Notes: generated by a model not told the origin, from the letters alone. Positions 1 through 7,078 are shown, counted from the stretch's first letter. The stretch: DNA of 64,000 nucleotides from Actinomadura luzonensis (GCF_022664455.2 NZ_JAKRKC020000001.1:434001-498000), one strand, 5' to 3'. Numbers and translations are program-made.

Positions 1-1
1 G

Positions 2-265
2 TGGCGGCTCGGGTCGATCCCGTGGCTGGTCGCCGAGCGGGCGGTGCCCGCGTCGGGTGCGGACCGGCCGGCGCGGGCCGTGTTCACGCCCGACGGGCGG
101 CTGCTGCGGGTGCTGGCCGGGCGCGGCGTCGTCCTCACGCTCGACCTGGAGCCGGCGCCGCCGCCCCGCGATCCCGCCGCGCACGTCTGCGCCCGTTACG
201 GCCCGCTGTCCCCGCAGGAGTGGGCCAGGCACCTCCCTGAGCTGCCCTACCGCCCGACCTGCTGA
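2..265 (+). CDS. C-terminal end of a WD40-type beta-propeller protein (5' truncated by window)
   Basis: Only the last 87 residues are in the window, read in frame from base 2 to the TGA at 263-265. The fragment has a propeller-like stretch (ARAVFTPDGRLLRVLAGRG) and then a cysteine-bounded tail, VCARYGPLSPQEWARHLPE...TC. That tail closely matches the end of the pseudokinase-WD40 protein at 20317-23754 (VCARAGGPLSRDEWSRLIPE...VC), so the two are paralogues about 20 kb apart. The family is typical of actinobacteria and usually couples a signalling or STAND module and a transmembrane helix to a propeller. The N-terminal domains of this copy cannot be seen. Confidence 0.75.
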   Translation, partial: WRLGSIPWLVAERAVPASGADRPARAVFTPDGRLLRVLAGRGVVLTLDLEPAPPPRDPAAHVCARYGPLSPQEWARHLPELPYRPTC

Positions 266-278
266 ACCCCCGCCGTCC

Positions 279-356
279 GGCCCGCCCGCACGGCCCGCCC
301 GCACGGCCCGCCCGCACGGCCCGGCGAGCAGGCCCGGCGAGCAGGCCCGGCGAGCA
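279..356. repeat. Six tandem 13-bp units (two families of three)
   Basis: Three exact copies of GGCCCGCCCGCAC (279-317) are followed directly by three exact copies of GGCCCGGCGAGCA (318-356). All six units share GGCCCG, so the whole block keeps a strict 13-bp period. It lies between the stop of the WD40 fragment and the VOC gene start and is not coding in any convincing frame. It looks like slippage expansion in a 3' spacer. Confidence 0.85.
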
Positions 357-367
357 GGACCGGCACA

Positions 368-1009
368 ATGGCCGGCATGAGGCTCGACCATCTCGTGTAC
401 GCCACCCCCGACCTGGACGCCACCGTCGCCGAGCTGGAGCGGCGGCTCGGCGTCCGGACCGCCGAGGGCGGGCGGCACCCGGGGCTCGGCACCCGCAACC
501 GCCTCGTCGGGCTCGGCGGCCGGAGCTACCTGGAGGTCATCGGGCCGGACCCGGAGCAGCGGGCGCCGGCCGGGCCGCGGCCGTTCCTGATCGACGAGCT
601 GACCGAGGCCACGCTGGTGACCTGGGCGATCGCGGTCGAGGACATCGACGCCGCCGTCGCGGCGGCCCGCGCCCGCGGGTACGACCCGGGCGAGCCGCGT
701 GACATGTCGCGCCGCACCCCGTCCGGCGACCTGCTGGCCTGGCGGCTCACCCCGCCGCAGCGGGCCGGGCTGGTGCCGTTCCTCATCGGCTGGGGCGCGG
801 CCCGGCACCCGACCGAGAACGACCTGCCGCAGGCCGAGCTGGTGTCGCTGACCCTCGCCGCCCCGGACGTCGAGCCGCTGCGCGCGGACCTGGCGGCGGT
901 CGGCGTGACCGACGCCCGCCTGGCGCGGGAGGCGGCGCCGCGCCTGGTCGCGGTGCTCGCGGGCCGCTACGGGAACGTCACGCTCGGCGGGAGCGGGCTT
1001 CAGCCGTAG
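368..1009 (+). CDS. VOC-superfamily glyoxalase-like protein
   Basis: This 213-residue protein opens with LDHLVYATPDLDATVAELE, the usual first strand and helix of a glyoxalase-like (Glyoxalase_3 type) VOC module. A central segment, YLEVIGPDP, carries a metal-ligand-type glutamate. The C-terminal half (residues 100-200) forms a second, weaker repeat. Such proteins bind a metal or small ligand in the cytoplasm; the substrate cannot be predicted. Start: ATG at 368 has an AGGA about 10 nt upstream; ATG at 377 (MRLDHL) is an alternative and fits the family boundary. The stop lies 3 bp from the end of the convergent TetR gene, so the two 3' ends abut. Confidence 0.8.
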   Translation: MAGMRLDHLVYATPDLDATVAELERRLGVRTAEGGRHPGLGTRNRLVGLGGRSYLEVIGPDPEQRAPAGPRPFLIDELTEATLVTWAIAVEDIDAAVAAARARGYDPGEPRDMSRRTPSGDLLAWRLTPPQRAGLVPFLIGWGAARHPTENDLPQAELVSLTLAAPDVEPLRADLAAVGVTDARLAREAAPRLVAVLAGRYGNVTLGGSGLQP

Positions 1010-1012
1010 AAC

Positions 1013-1606
1013 TCAGCGCAGCATGCCCGCCAGCAGGTCCTGGACGGCCTGCTCCAGCTCGCCCAGGGTGGGGGTGGCGCCGGCGCCGGCGATCGCGTCG
1101 AACATCAGGCCCTCGGCGAAGGCCACGAGCTGCCGGGCGTGCCGCGCCGGGTCGGCCGAGCCCAGCGCGGTCAGCAGCGCCACGGCGGGGTCGCGGAAGC
1201 GGCGGCCCGCGCGGTCGTAGATCGCGCGCAGCTCGGGGCGGCGGGTGGCCTCCAGGGCCAGCTCGTAGCGGGCGAGCGTGCGCCCGCGGTCGCCGAACTG
1301 CACGTGCAGCGCCCCGGCGAGCAGCCGGGACACCTCGGCCCGGTCCACCGGCTCGCCGCCGGTCGCGGGGCCGGGTGCGCCGCCGGGTGCAAGGCCGGGC
1401 ACCGCCGCCTTCAGGACCGCCGCCTCCAGCTCGGTCAGCCGGGCGAGGGTCAGCTCCAGCAGCGCCGCCCGGGTGCGGGCCAAGTTGGACGTGGAGCCGG
1501 GCGGCAGGCCCGCCGCCTCGTCCACCGCCCGGTGGGTGAGGCCGCGCATGCCGCGTTCGGCCAGCAGGGCGATGGCGGTGTCGGCGACGAGGTCGGAGCG
1601 CTTCAC
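1013..1606 (-). CDS. TetR-family transcriptional repressor
   Basis: The 197-residue protein has an N-terminal TetR helix-turn-helix (residues about 1-50: RGMRGLTHRAVDEAAGLPPGSTSNLARTRAALLE, read in two parts) and an all-helical ligand-binding C-terminus. It starts at a GTG (1604-1606) only 10 bp from the first of three ACTAC-N4-GTAGT operators. It is divergent from the FAD monooxygenase at 1692. The layout strongly suggests that it represses itself and the monooxygenase and releases both when a substrate-like ligand binds. The ligand is unknown. The family call is secure; the regulon is inferred from position. Confidence 0.9.
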   Translation of the reverse strand: MKRSDLVADTAIALLAERGMRGLTHRAVDEAAGLPPGSTSNLARTRAALLELTLARLTELEAAVLKAAVPGLAPGGAPGPATGGEPVDRAEVSRLLAGALHVQFGDRGRTLARYELALEATRRPELRAIYDRAGRRFRDPAVALLTALGSADPARHARQLVAFAEGLMFDAIAGAGATPTLGELEQAVQDLLAGMLR

Positions 1607-1616
1607 GGGAGTCGAT

Positions 1617-1674
1617 ACTACAGCGGTAGTGCGACCGGACTACAGGCGTAGTACGCTGACACTACAGACGTAGT
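1617..1674. promoter_or_regulatory. Three phased TetR operators, ACTAC-N4-GTAGT, 22-bp period
   Basis: Perfect 14-bp dyads occur at 1617-1630, 1639-1652 and 1661-1674, each ACTACA plus 2 variable bases plus CGTAGT or GGTAGT. Start-to-start spacing is exactly 22 bp, about two helical turns, so all three sites face the same side of the DNA. They fill the space between the divergent tetR and monooxygenase starts and must overlap both promoters. The stacking predicts cooperative binding. Confidence 0.85.
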
Positions 1675-1691
1675 GAACGGGAGGCGCTGAC

Positions 1692-2870
1692 ATGCCGCAA
1701 GCTGTGGTCGTGGGAGCCGGGATCGGCGGGCTGACCAGCGCGGTCGCGCTGCGACGACAAGGGTGGGAGGTGACCGTGCTGGAACGCGCCGCCGCGATCG
1801 AGCCGGTGGGCTCCGGGCTGGCGATCGCGGCCAACGCCCTCAAGGCGCTCGACACGCTCGGCCTCGGCGACCGCGTCCGGGCGTTGTCCCGGGTGCAGGG
1901 CCAGGTGGGGATCAAGCGCGCCGACGGGCGGTGGCTCACGCACACCACCCCCGAGGCCGCCGAGGGCCGCTACGACGACTCGGTGGTCGTGTTGCTGCGG
2001 GCCACGCTGATGGAGGTCCTGACCGACGCGATCGGCCCGGACGCCCTGCGCCTCGGCATCGGCGTGAGCGAGGTGGACCCCGAAGGCGGCGTGGTCAGGA
2101 CCGAGGCCGGCGAGGAGCTGCGGGCCGACCTGGTGGTGGGCGCGGACGGCATCCGCTCCCGCACCCGGCAGGCGTTGTTCCCCCGGCATCCCGGGCCGGC
2201 GTACTCGGGGGTGACGGCCTGGCGCGGCCTCGTGCCCCGGGGCGAGCTGGAGATCCGCAGCACCGAGAGCTGGGGCAGGGGCCTGGTGTTCGGGGTGAAC
2301 CTGCTGGCCGGCGACCTCGTCTACGTCTACGCCACCGACGTGTCACCCCCGGGCCTGGCGGGCGGCGACGAGCGGGCGGAGCTGATCCGCAGGTTCGGCG
2401 GCTGGCACGACCCGATCCCGGCGCTGCTGCGGGCGGCCGACCCCGCGCTGATCATCCGCAGCGACGTCCACCACCTGGCCGAGCCGCTGCCCGCCTACCA
2501 CCGAGGCAGGGCCGTGCTGGTCGGCGACGCGGCCCACGCGATGACCCCGAATCTCGGCCAGGGCGCCTGCCAGGCCATCGAGGACGCGGTGGTGCTGGCA
2601 CACGTGGCCGGTTCCGGCGGACCGGCCGCCTACACGGCGGCGCGACTGGCGCGGACGCGGAAGATGGTGCGGCGCTCGTGGGCCGTCTGCCGGGTCACCA
2701 AGGTGCGCAACCCGCTCGTCGCGGGGCTGCGGGACGCGGCGGTGTCACTGGGCACGCGGCTGGTGCCGGACCTGCTGGTGCGCTCGCTGGACGAGGTGCT
2801 GGGCTGGCGTCCGCCGGGGCAGGAGGCGGCGCCCGGCGGGGTGGTCAGCTCGCGTCCGAGGCGGCCGTGA
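1692..2870 (+). CDS. FAD-dependent monooxygenase (class A flavoprotein hydroxylase type)
   Basis: The 392-residue enzyme carries the three family signatures: the GxGxxG Rossmann motif (VVVGAGIGGLTSA, residues 5-17), the DG motif (VVGADGIRSRTRQ, about 147-160) and the GD motif contacting the FAD ribityl chain (VGDAAHAMTPNLGQG, about 277-291). Such enzymes use NAD(P)H and O2 to hydroxylate aromatic or similar small molecules, including drugs, in the cytosol. The ATG follows a GGGAGG ribosome site by 6 nt. Its promoter region is filled by the TetR operators, so it is probably substrate-inducible. The 3' end overlaps the convergent transporter gene by 26 bp. Confidence 0.9.
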   Translation: MPQAVVVGAGIGGLTSAVALRRQGWEVTVLERAAAIEPVGSGLAIAANALKALDTLGLGDRVRALSRVQGQVGIKRADGRWLTHTTPEAAEGRYDDSVVVLLRATLMEVLTDAIGPDALRLGIGVSEVDPEGGVVRTEAGEELRADLVVGADGIRSRTRQALFPRHPGPAYSGVTAWRGLVPRGELEIRSTESWGRGLVFGVNLLAGDLVYVYATDVSPPGLAGGDERAELIRRFGGWHDPIPALLRAADPALIIRSDVHHLAEPLPAYHRGRAVLVGDAAHAMTPNLGQGACQAIEDAVVLAHVAGSGGPAAYTAARLARTRKMVRRSWAVCRVTKVRNPLVAGLRDAAVSLGTRLVPDLLVRSLDEVLGWRPPGQEAAPGGVVSSRPRRP

Positions 2871-3780
2871 TCGCGGTGGCCGGGGAACCGGAGGCGGTGG
2901 CCGGGGAACCGGGGGCGGCGGCCTGAGCGCCGGGCGAGGCCGGGAGCTGCGCGGCCGGACGGCTGTGGTCGGGGGCCAGGCGGCCCAGCGTGACGGTGCC
3001 GCCGATGGTCAGCGCCGCCGCCAGCACGGCGGGCACGGCCGTGCCCGGGCTGGTCGGCAGCGGCTCGCCGAGCAGCAGCGCCCCGGCCAGCACCGAGGTG
3101 ATCGGGTCGATGACCTGCACGCCGGCGTACGCGATGCCGAAGTAGCCCACCGCGTACGAGCGCTGCAGCAGCACCACGGCGCACACCAGCAGCACCGGCA
3201 CGGCCAGGGTGAACCAGTGGACGAGCCGCCCCCAGTCGCCCTCCAGCCCGCCGCCCACGACCCGCACGAACGTCGACACGCTCGCGGTGACCACGCCGGC
3301 CCCGACCGACAGCGCCATGGCCCGCCCCGGGCCGTGCATGCGGGCCGCCGCCACCTGCGTGACCAGCACGATCCCGCCGATCACCGCCAGGAACCCGAGC
3401 GCGGCGCCGTCGCCCAGGTGAGGCGTCACGTCGTGCTCGGGAACCAGCAGCATGAGCCACAGCAGGCCCACCGCGACCGCGAGCGAGCCGAGGATCTCCG
3501 CCTTGTAGGGCCGGCGCCCGTACATGAACGCGGCCAGCGGCACGGCGAACACCAGCGTCGCCACGCTGATCGGCTGCACCACCACCAGCGGGGCGAGGCT
3601 GAGCGCCACGGCGTGCAGGCAGGCGCCGGTGAAGCCGATGACGCCGCCGATCCACCAGCGGGGGCGGCGCACCAGCTTGAGCGAGGCGCCCTCGGTCACG
3701 GCCTCGTACTGCTGCAGGGCGGCGCCGAGCGCGTAGCCCAGCGCTCCCACCAGGGCGATGATCAAGCCGGCCCAGGTCAT
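2845..3780 (-). CDS. DMT-family (EamA-like) membrane transporter
   Basis: The 311-residue protein has nine or ten hydrophobic helices between residues 3 and 270, starting with WAGLIIALVGALGYALGAAL, and internal two-fold similarity typical of drug/metabolite transporters. The last 40 residues form a hydrophilic Ala/Pro/Ser tail partly coded by a 21-bp direct repeat (about 2872-2913, giving GSPATA twice). Substrate unknown. It may be transcribed alone: the upstream region has a TATGAT -10 box, a dyad in the spacer and a possible 13-codon upstream ORF whose TGA overlaps the ATG. Confidence 0.82.
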   Translation of the reverse strand: MTWAGLIIALVGALGYALGAALQQYEAVTEGASLKLVRRPRWWIGGVIGFTGACLHAVALSLAPLVVVQPISVATLVFAVPLAAFMYGRRPYKAEILGSLAVAVGLLWLMLLVPEHDVTPHLGDGAALGFLAVIGGIVLVTQVAAARMHGPGRAMALSVGAGVVTASVSTFVRVVGGGLEGDWGRLVHWFTLAVPVLLVCAVVLLQRSYAVGYFGIAYAGVQVIDPITSVLAGALLLGEPLPTSPGTAVPAVLAAALTIGGTVTLGRLAPDHSRPAAQLPASPGAQAAAPGSPATASGSPATAITAASDAS

Positions 3781-3818
3781 GGGCGCCCACGCAGGGGTAC
3801 GGATCCTTCCACGAGCAT
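3777..3818 (-). CDS. Possible 13-residue upstream ORF translationally coupled to the DMT transporter
   Basis: An ATG at 3818-3816 opens the peptide MLVEGSVPLRGRP and ends in a TGA that overlaps the transporter start as ATGA. The transporter itself has a poor Shine-Dalgarno sequence, which would make coupling useful. A GGAG sits only 2 nt before the small ATG, so initiation here is uncertain. Confidence 0.3.
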   Translation of the reverse strand: MLVEGSVPLRGRP

Positions 3819-3851
3819 TGCTCCAGCTTAGGAGGCGCGCGGAGCGGACGA

Positions 3852-3880
3852 ATCATACTTTAGGCGGATCATTGCCTAGA
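3852..3880 (-). promoter_or_regulatory. Promoter with dyad in spacer, upstream of DMT transporter
   Basis: On the minus strand a TATGAT -10 box lies at 3857-3852. The dyad TAGGC-N8-GCCTA (3861-3878) fills the spacer just upstream, where a spacer-binding or blocking regulator would sit. The -35 at about 3880-3875 (TCTAGG) is weak, which fits an activator-dependent or operator-overlapped promoter. Confidence 0.45.
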
Positions 3881-3921
3881 TATCGCCTGCCACCTGCACG
3901 GACATCTTCCCCTAGGAGTAT

Positions 3922-4030
3922 GCCCGGCCCCCCGAGAGGACGCGAGGCCGAGAACCGCCCCACGCCCGGGTCTCCTGAAGGGACGGAGGCGAAGCGCCGC
4001 CCCACGCCCGGCCCTTCCGTGTTGCGAGGA
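3922..4030. repeat. Imperfect 42-bp tandem repeat, about 2.6 copies
   Basis: GCCCGG anchors recur at 3922, 3964 and 4006, exactly 42 bp apart, with partial conservation between them (GAGG and ACCGCCCC or GCCGCCCC near the unit ends). The block lies between the transporter promoter and the end of the VOC gene. The period is a multiple of three, but no gene there is convincing. Confidence 0.5.
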
Positions 4031-4040
4031 GGTGGAGGGG

Positions 4041-4418
4041 TCAGGAGGGCTCGGGGCAGACGCAGAAGGCGTGGCCGGCCGGGTCCTGGAGGACGATCCA
4101 GCGCACCCCCTCCTCCGTCACCCCGGGCTGGAAGTCGGGCCGGGTGGCGCCCAGCTCGACGTACTCGGCCGCCGCCTTCTCCACGTCCGGCACCCGGAAG
4201 TCGAGGTGGAACTGCTTGTTCGGGCTGGGCCAGGTCACGGCCTCGCGCTCGGGGAGCTGCCCGAAGTAGATGTTGAGGCCGTCGCCGTCGCTCACGGCGG
4301 CGTACTCGTCCGTCGCGTAGGTGATCTCCCAGCCGGTGATCTCGTGGTAGAACTCGGCCAGCTTCTTGGGCTCCGGGCAGTCGAGGCTGACCGCGAGGAG
4401 CTTCGCCTTCGTCGTCAT
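4041..4418 (-). CDS. VOC-family (glyoxalase/bleomycin-resistance-like) protein
   Basis: The 125-residue single-domain protein starts MTTKAKLLAVSLDCPEPKKLAEFYHEITG in two runs, the classic strand and helix of a VOC module. FHLDFRVPDVEKAAAEYVELGA follows at the second half, and it ends with VLQDPAGHAFCVCP. His and Glu positions typical of metal ligands are present in both halves. The length is normal for a cytosolic VOC dimer. I chose the ATG at 4418; an upstream in-frame start would add a tail unlike the family. The substrate cannot be predicted. Confidence 0.82.
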   Translation of the reverse strand: MTTKAKLLAVSLDCPEPKKLAEFYHEITGWEITYATDEYAAVSDGDGLNIYFGQLPEREAVTWPSPNKQFHLDFRVPDVEKAAAEYVELGATRPDFQPGVTEEGVRWIVLQDPAGHAFCVCPEPS

Positions 4419-4496
4419 GTCCGTCAGCCTTCCAGCCGTACCTGCCACCTTTTGTCAGGTACGTCACGGAACACGGAACACGGAAAACGGAAAGGC

Positions 4497-4530
4497 GAAG
4501 GGCCGCGCCCACACCGGGGCACGGCCCTTC
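4497..4530 (-). terminator. Hairpin terminator of the PRC-barrel gene
   Basis: A 9-bp perfect stem (GAAGGGCCG at 4497-4505 with CGGCCCTTC at 4522-4530) closes a 16-nt loop 20 bp after the PRC-barrel stop. On the minus strand it is followed by a modestly pyrimidine-rich tract. It separates that gene from the downstream VOC gene. Confidence 0.65.
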
Positions 4531-4549
4531 TCTTGCGGCGTGTCAGGAG

Positions 4550-4894
4550 TTACCGCGGAAACCCGCCGTAGTAGTCCCCAAGGCGGGCCCGGTACTCGGG
4601 CTCCTTGAACCTGCCCTCGTCGAACTCGGGCGCGTCCTTGATCTCGGCCTTGGTGCGCGCGACGTAGACGTTGCGCTCCTGAGGGTCGATGCTCGTGACG
4701 GTCTGCGCCGGGAGCATGACCTTCTTACCGAAGATCCAGGGGCCGGTGTCGACGATGATGTAGCTCTCGCCGACCTCGTACGTCGCCTCGTCGACGGACC
4801 CGATCTTGCCGTCCGTCGCCTGCACGTGGTAGCCCACCAGGTCCAGGCTCTGGCCTCGGTCGTAGACTTCAGGTCGATAGTCCCAGAGCTCCAT
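4550..4894 (-). CDS. PRC-barrel domain protein
   Basis: The 114-residue protein has one PRC-barrel fold over residues 15-75 (YHVQATDGKIGSVDEATYEV, then SYIIVDTGPWIFGKKVMLP and VTSIDPQERNVYVA). It ends in a charged tail with EYRARLGDYYGG. PRC barrels occur in photosynthetic reaction centre H subunits, RimM and many small stress-linked actinobacterial proteins. This stand-alone form is of unknown role, probably ligand- or protein-binding in the cytosol. It has its own terminator and appears monocistronic. Confidence 0.85.
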   Translation of the reverse strand: MELWDYRPEVYDRGQSLDLVGYHVQATDGKIGSVDEATYEVGESYIIVDTGPWIFGKKVMLPAQTVTSIDPQERNVYVARTKAEIKDAPEFDEGRFKEPEYRARLGDYYGGFPR

Positions 4895-5074
4895 GGGAAG
4901 CTCATCCTCTCTCTTCCGTGGTCTCGTTCCTCGGGCTCGTGTCCTCTACCCGGTCACGAACCCCTAAACGCGCGGCAAAGCCTGACTCTCCTGACAAACG
5001 ACCGTCAGAGGCACGTCGGAGCGCCAGGGGCGGATACGATCCGCGCATCGGACCGACCGTGACAAGGGGGTCAG

Positions 5075-5890
5075 GTGAGTCTCGACAGCGCCCAGGAATG
5101 GGCTCCACCAGGCGTGGACCCCTCGCGGCCGAGCGTCGCCCGGGTGCACGACGCCCTGCTCGGCGGCCTGGAGAACTTCGCCTCCGACCGCTCCGTGGCC
5201 CGCAGGCTGAAGGACGCCGTCCCCGAGGTTGTGGACCTGGTCTGGTGCAACCGCGCGTTCATCGGCCGGGTCGTGGACTTCCTGGTGCGCGAGGCCGGCA
5301 TCCGCCAGATCGTCGACCTCGGCGCGGGGCTGCCCACCGTGGAGAACACGCACGAGGTCGCCCAGTTCGCCGACCCGCGCTGCCGGGTCGTGTACGTCGA
5401 CCTCGACCCCATGGTCGAGCCGCACGCCCGCGCGATCATGAAGGGCAACCCGTACGCGGACGCGATCACCGCCGACGCCCGCGACGTCGCCGCCGTGCTC
5501 GGCCACCCGTCACTGACCCGGCTCATCGACCTGGCGCAGCCCACCGCGATCATGGCCATCGGCCTGCTGCACCTGTTCTCCGACGACGAGGACCCGCACG
5601 GCCTGGTCCGCCGCTACATGGCGGCGCTGCCGAGCGGCAGCTACCTGGCCGTCTCCAACTTCATGGCCTCCCCCAGCCCGCAGGCCAAGGCCCTGGAGGT
5701 GCTGCTCCAGGCCACGATGGGCACCGGCTACTTCCGCGAGCCCGAGGCCATCGCGGCCTACTTCGACGGCCTGGTGCTGGAGGAGCCCGGGGTGGTGCAC
5801 TTCCCCGAGTGGCGGCCCGACGAGCGGGTGCCCGGGCCGCTCGCTCCCTGGGAGGAGCTGCTGCTCGGCGGCGTCGCCCGCAAGCCGTAG
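5075..5890 (+). CDS. SAM-dependent methyltransferase of the DUF574 (Methyltransf_19) family
   Basis: The 271-residue protein opens with the family hallmark PSVARVHDALLGGLENFASDR. The SAM-binding glycine loop IVDLGAGLPT is at about 78-88, and VVYVDLDPMV (strand 2, acidic residue for the SAM ribose) follows. This family is expanded in actinomycetes, usually as orphan genes near regulators; substrates are mostly unknown. The GTG start at 5075 follows AAGGGG. The stop is only 17 bp before the leaderless leader peptide of the next transporter, whose -10 box begins 5 bp after this stop codon. Confidence 0.85.
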   Translation: MSLDSAQEWAPPGVDPSRPSVARVHDALLGGLENFASDRSVARRLKDAVPEVVDLVWCNRAFIGRVVDFLVREAGIRQIVDLGAGLPTVENTHEVAQFADPRCRVVYVDLDPMVEPHARAIMKGNPYADAITADARDVAAVLGHPSLTRLIDLAQPTAIMAIGLLHLFSDDEDPHGLVRRYMAALPSGSYLAVSNFMASPSPQAKALEVLLQATMGTGYFREPEAIAAYFDGLVLEEPGVVHFPEWRPDERVPGPLAPWEELLLGGVARKP

Positions 5891-5894
5891 GCGC

Positions 5895-5900
5895 TAGGGT
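5895..5900 (+). promoter_or_regulatory. -10 box (TAGGGT) for a leaderless transcript
   Basis: TAGGGT fits the actinobacterial TANNNT consensus and is followed after 7 nt by a GTG (5908). The transcript would therefore begin at or next to the start codon of a 13-residue leader peptide. No clear -35 element is seen, which is common in this group. Confidence 0.6.
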
Positions 5901-5907
5901 GGGGCTC

Positions 5908-5949
5908 GTGCCGCGACGTCTGATCTGCTCCCCGCCGCCCGCCCGCTAG
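5908..5949 (+). CDS. Predicted leaderless leader peptide MPRRLICSPPPAR upstream of EamA transporter
   Basis: A 13-codon ORF (GTG to TAG) starts 7 nt after a TAGGGT -10 box and needs no Shine-Dalgarno. Its last codons and stop are embedded in an 18-bp perfect palindrome (5939-5956). It is followed by a long structure that pairs with the ribosome-binding site of the transporter at 6050. The peptide has one Cys, one Ile and three consecutive Pro, residues that could stall or slow a ribosome. The arrangement matches a leader-peptide attenuator. The sensed molecule is not known. Confidence 0.55.
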   Translation: MPRRLICSPPPAR

Positions 5950-6040
5950 CGGGCGGCCTCTCCTGAGTTCTCCGGGCCTGACCGGTCCGGGGGTGGTTGC
6001 TGCCCGCGTACGGGCCCCTTTCCACCACCTCCTCCGGAGA
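5939..6040 (+). promoter_or_regulatory. Attenuator-like RNA structure sequestering the EamA ribosome-binding site
   Basis: Elements in order: an 18-bp palindrome CCGCCCGCTAGCGGGCGG (5939-5956) over the leader stop codon; a small palindrome GACCGGTC (5980-5987); and a nested stem. In the stem, TCTCCGG (5969-5975) pairs with CCGGAGA (6034-6040), which contains the transporter's GGAG. GGGGGTGGT (5989-5997) pairs with ACCACCTCC (6024-6032; one G-U), and GCCCG (6002-6006) pairs with CGGGC (6011-6015). Closed, this would hide the Shine-Dalgarno; leader translation could reshape it. Confidence 0.6.
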
Positions 6041-6049
6041 GCTCCTGTC

Positions 6050-6940
6050 ATGACCCATGTCACCGCCCGGCGGGGCGCCCTGTACGTGTCCGTGGCCGCC
6101 ACCGCCTGGGGCACCGGCGGCGCGGCCGGCTCCCTCCTGTTCGAGACCGGCGGGCTCGGCCCCGTCGGCGTGTCCCTGTGGCGCTACCTGCTCGGCGCCG
6201 CGTTCCTGCTCGCCCTCACCCCCCGCGCCGCGCTCCCCCACCGGCTCCCCCACCGGCTCCCCCGCCGGCTCGGCTGGCGGATCCTGCCGGTCGGGGCCGG
6301 GATGGCCGTCTACCAGACGGCGTACTTCGCCGCGATCGCGCACGCGGGCGTCGCGACCGCGACGGTCGTCACCATGGGCGCCACGCCCGTCTTCGCCGCG
6401 CTGGGCAGCCGCTTCCTGCTGCGCGAGCGGCTCGGCGGGCTCGCGCTCGGCTCGCTGGCCGCCGCGCTGGCCGGGCTGGTCCTGCTCACCGCCGAGAGCG
6501 CGACGCAGGCGCGCGCCTCGGTCGCCGGGATCGGCCTCGCGCTGGTCTCGGCCGCCGGGTACGCCGGCGTGACGCTGTTCTCCCGGCACCACCGCGACGA
6601 CCCGGCGGGGACGGCGATCGGCGGCTTCGTCGTGGCCGCGCTCTGCCTGGCGCCGTTCGCCCTGACCGGCCGCGTGGCGCCGGAGCTGAGCCTGGCCTCG
6701 GCGGCGCTGCTGCTCTACCTGGGCGCGGTGCCGACGGCGCTGGCGTACGGGCTGTTCTTCCGCGCGCTGACCGCGCTCCGCGCCACCACCGTCTCGATCA
6801 TCTCACTGGGCGAGGCGGTGGGCGCGGCGCTGCTCGGCGTGCTGGTGTTCGGGGAGCGGCTGACGCCCGTGGCCTGGTGCGGGTGCGCGTTGCTGCTGGC
6901 CGCGGTGGCGGTGCTCGCGGCCCGGCCCGAGACCGGCTGA
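6050..6940 (+). CDS. EamA-family DMT transporter under leader-peptide control
   Basis: The 296-residue integral membrane protein has about ten helices in two EamA repeats (residues 8-140 and 150-292); the first starts YVSVAATAWGTGGAAGSLLF and the second ends with GCALLLAAVAVLAAR. Members export or import amino acids, nucleosides or other small metabolites. I chose the ATG at 6050 because GGAG at 6036-6039 is correctly spaced and is exactly the element paired in the upstream structure. The attenuator-like leader suggests regulation by an intracellular metabolite or by translation stress. Confidence 0.85.
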   Translation: MTHVTARRGALYVSVAATAWGTGGAAGSLLFETGGLGPVGVSLWRYLLGAAFLLALTPRAALPHRLPHRLPRRLGWRILPVGAGMAVYQTAYFAAIAHAGVATATVVTMGATPVFAALGSRFLLRERLGGLALGSLAAALAGLVLLTAESATQARASVAGIGLALVSAAGYAGVTLFSRHHRDDPAGTAIGGFVVAALCLAPFALTGRVAPELSLASAALLLYLGAVPTALAYGLFFRALTALRATTVSIISLGEAVGAALLGVLVFGERLTPVAWCGCALLLAAVAVLAARPETG

Positions 6941-7078
6941 GGCGGGCCCGGGAGCGGTGTGACGGCGCGGGCCGCGACATGGGTTAAGGTCCGGTACGGC
7001 GGCGCGTGCCGTGCCGTCGCTGCGCTCCCACCCCGCCATCGGGGGAACGGTGTCGGCGAAGCGTGCGTTGGAGGAACT

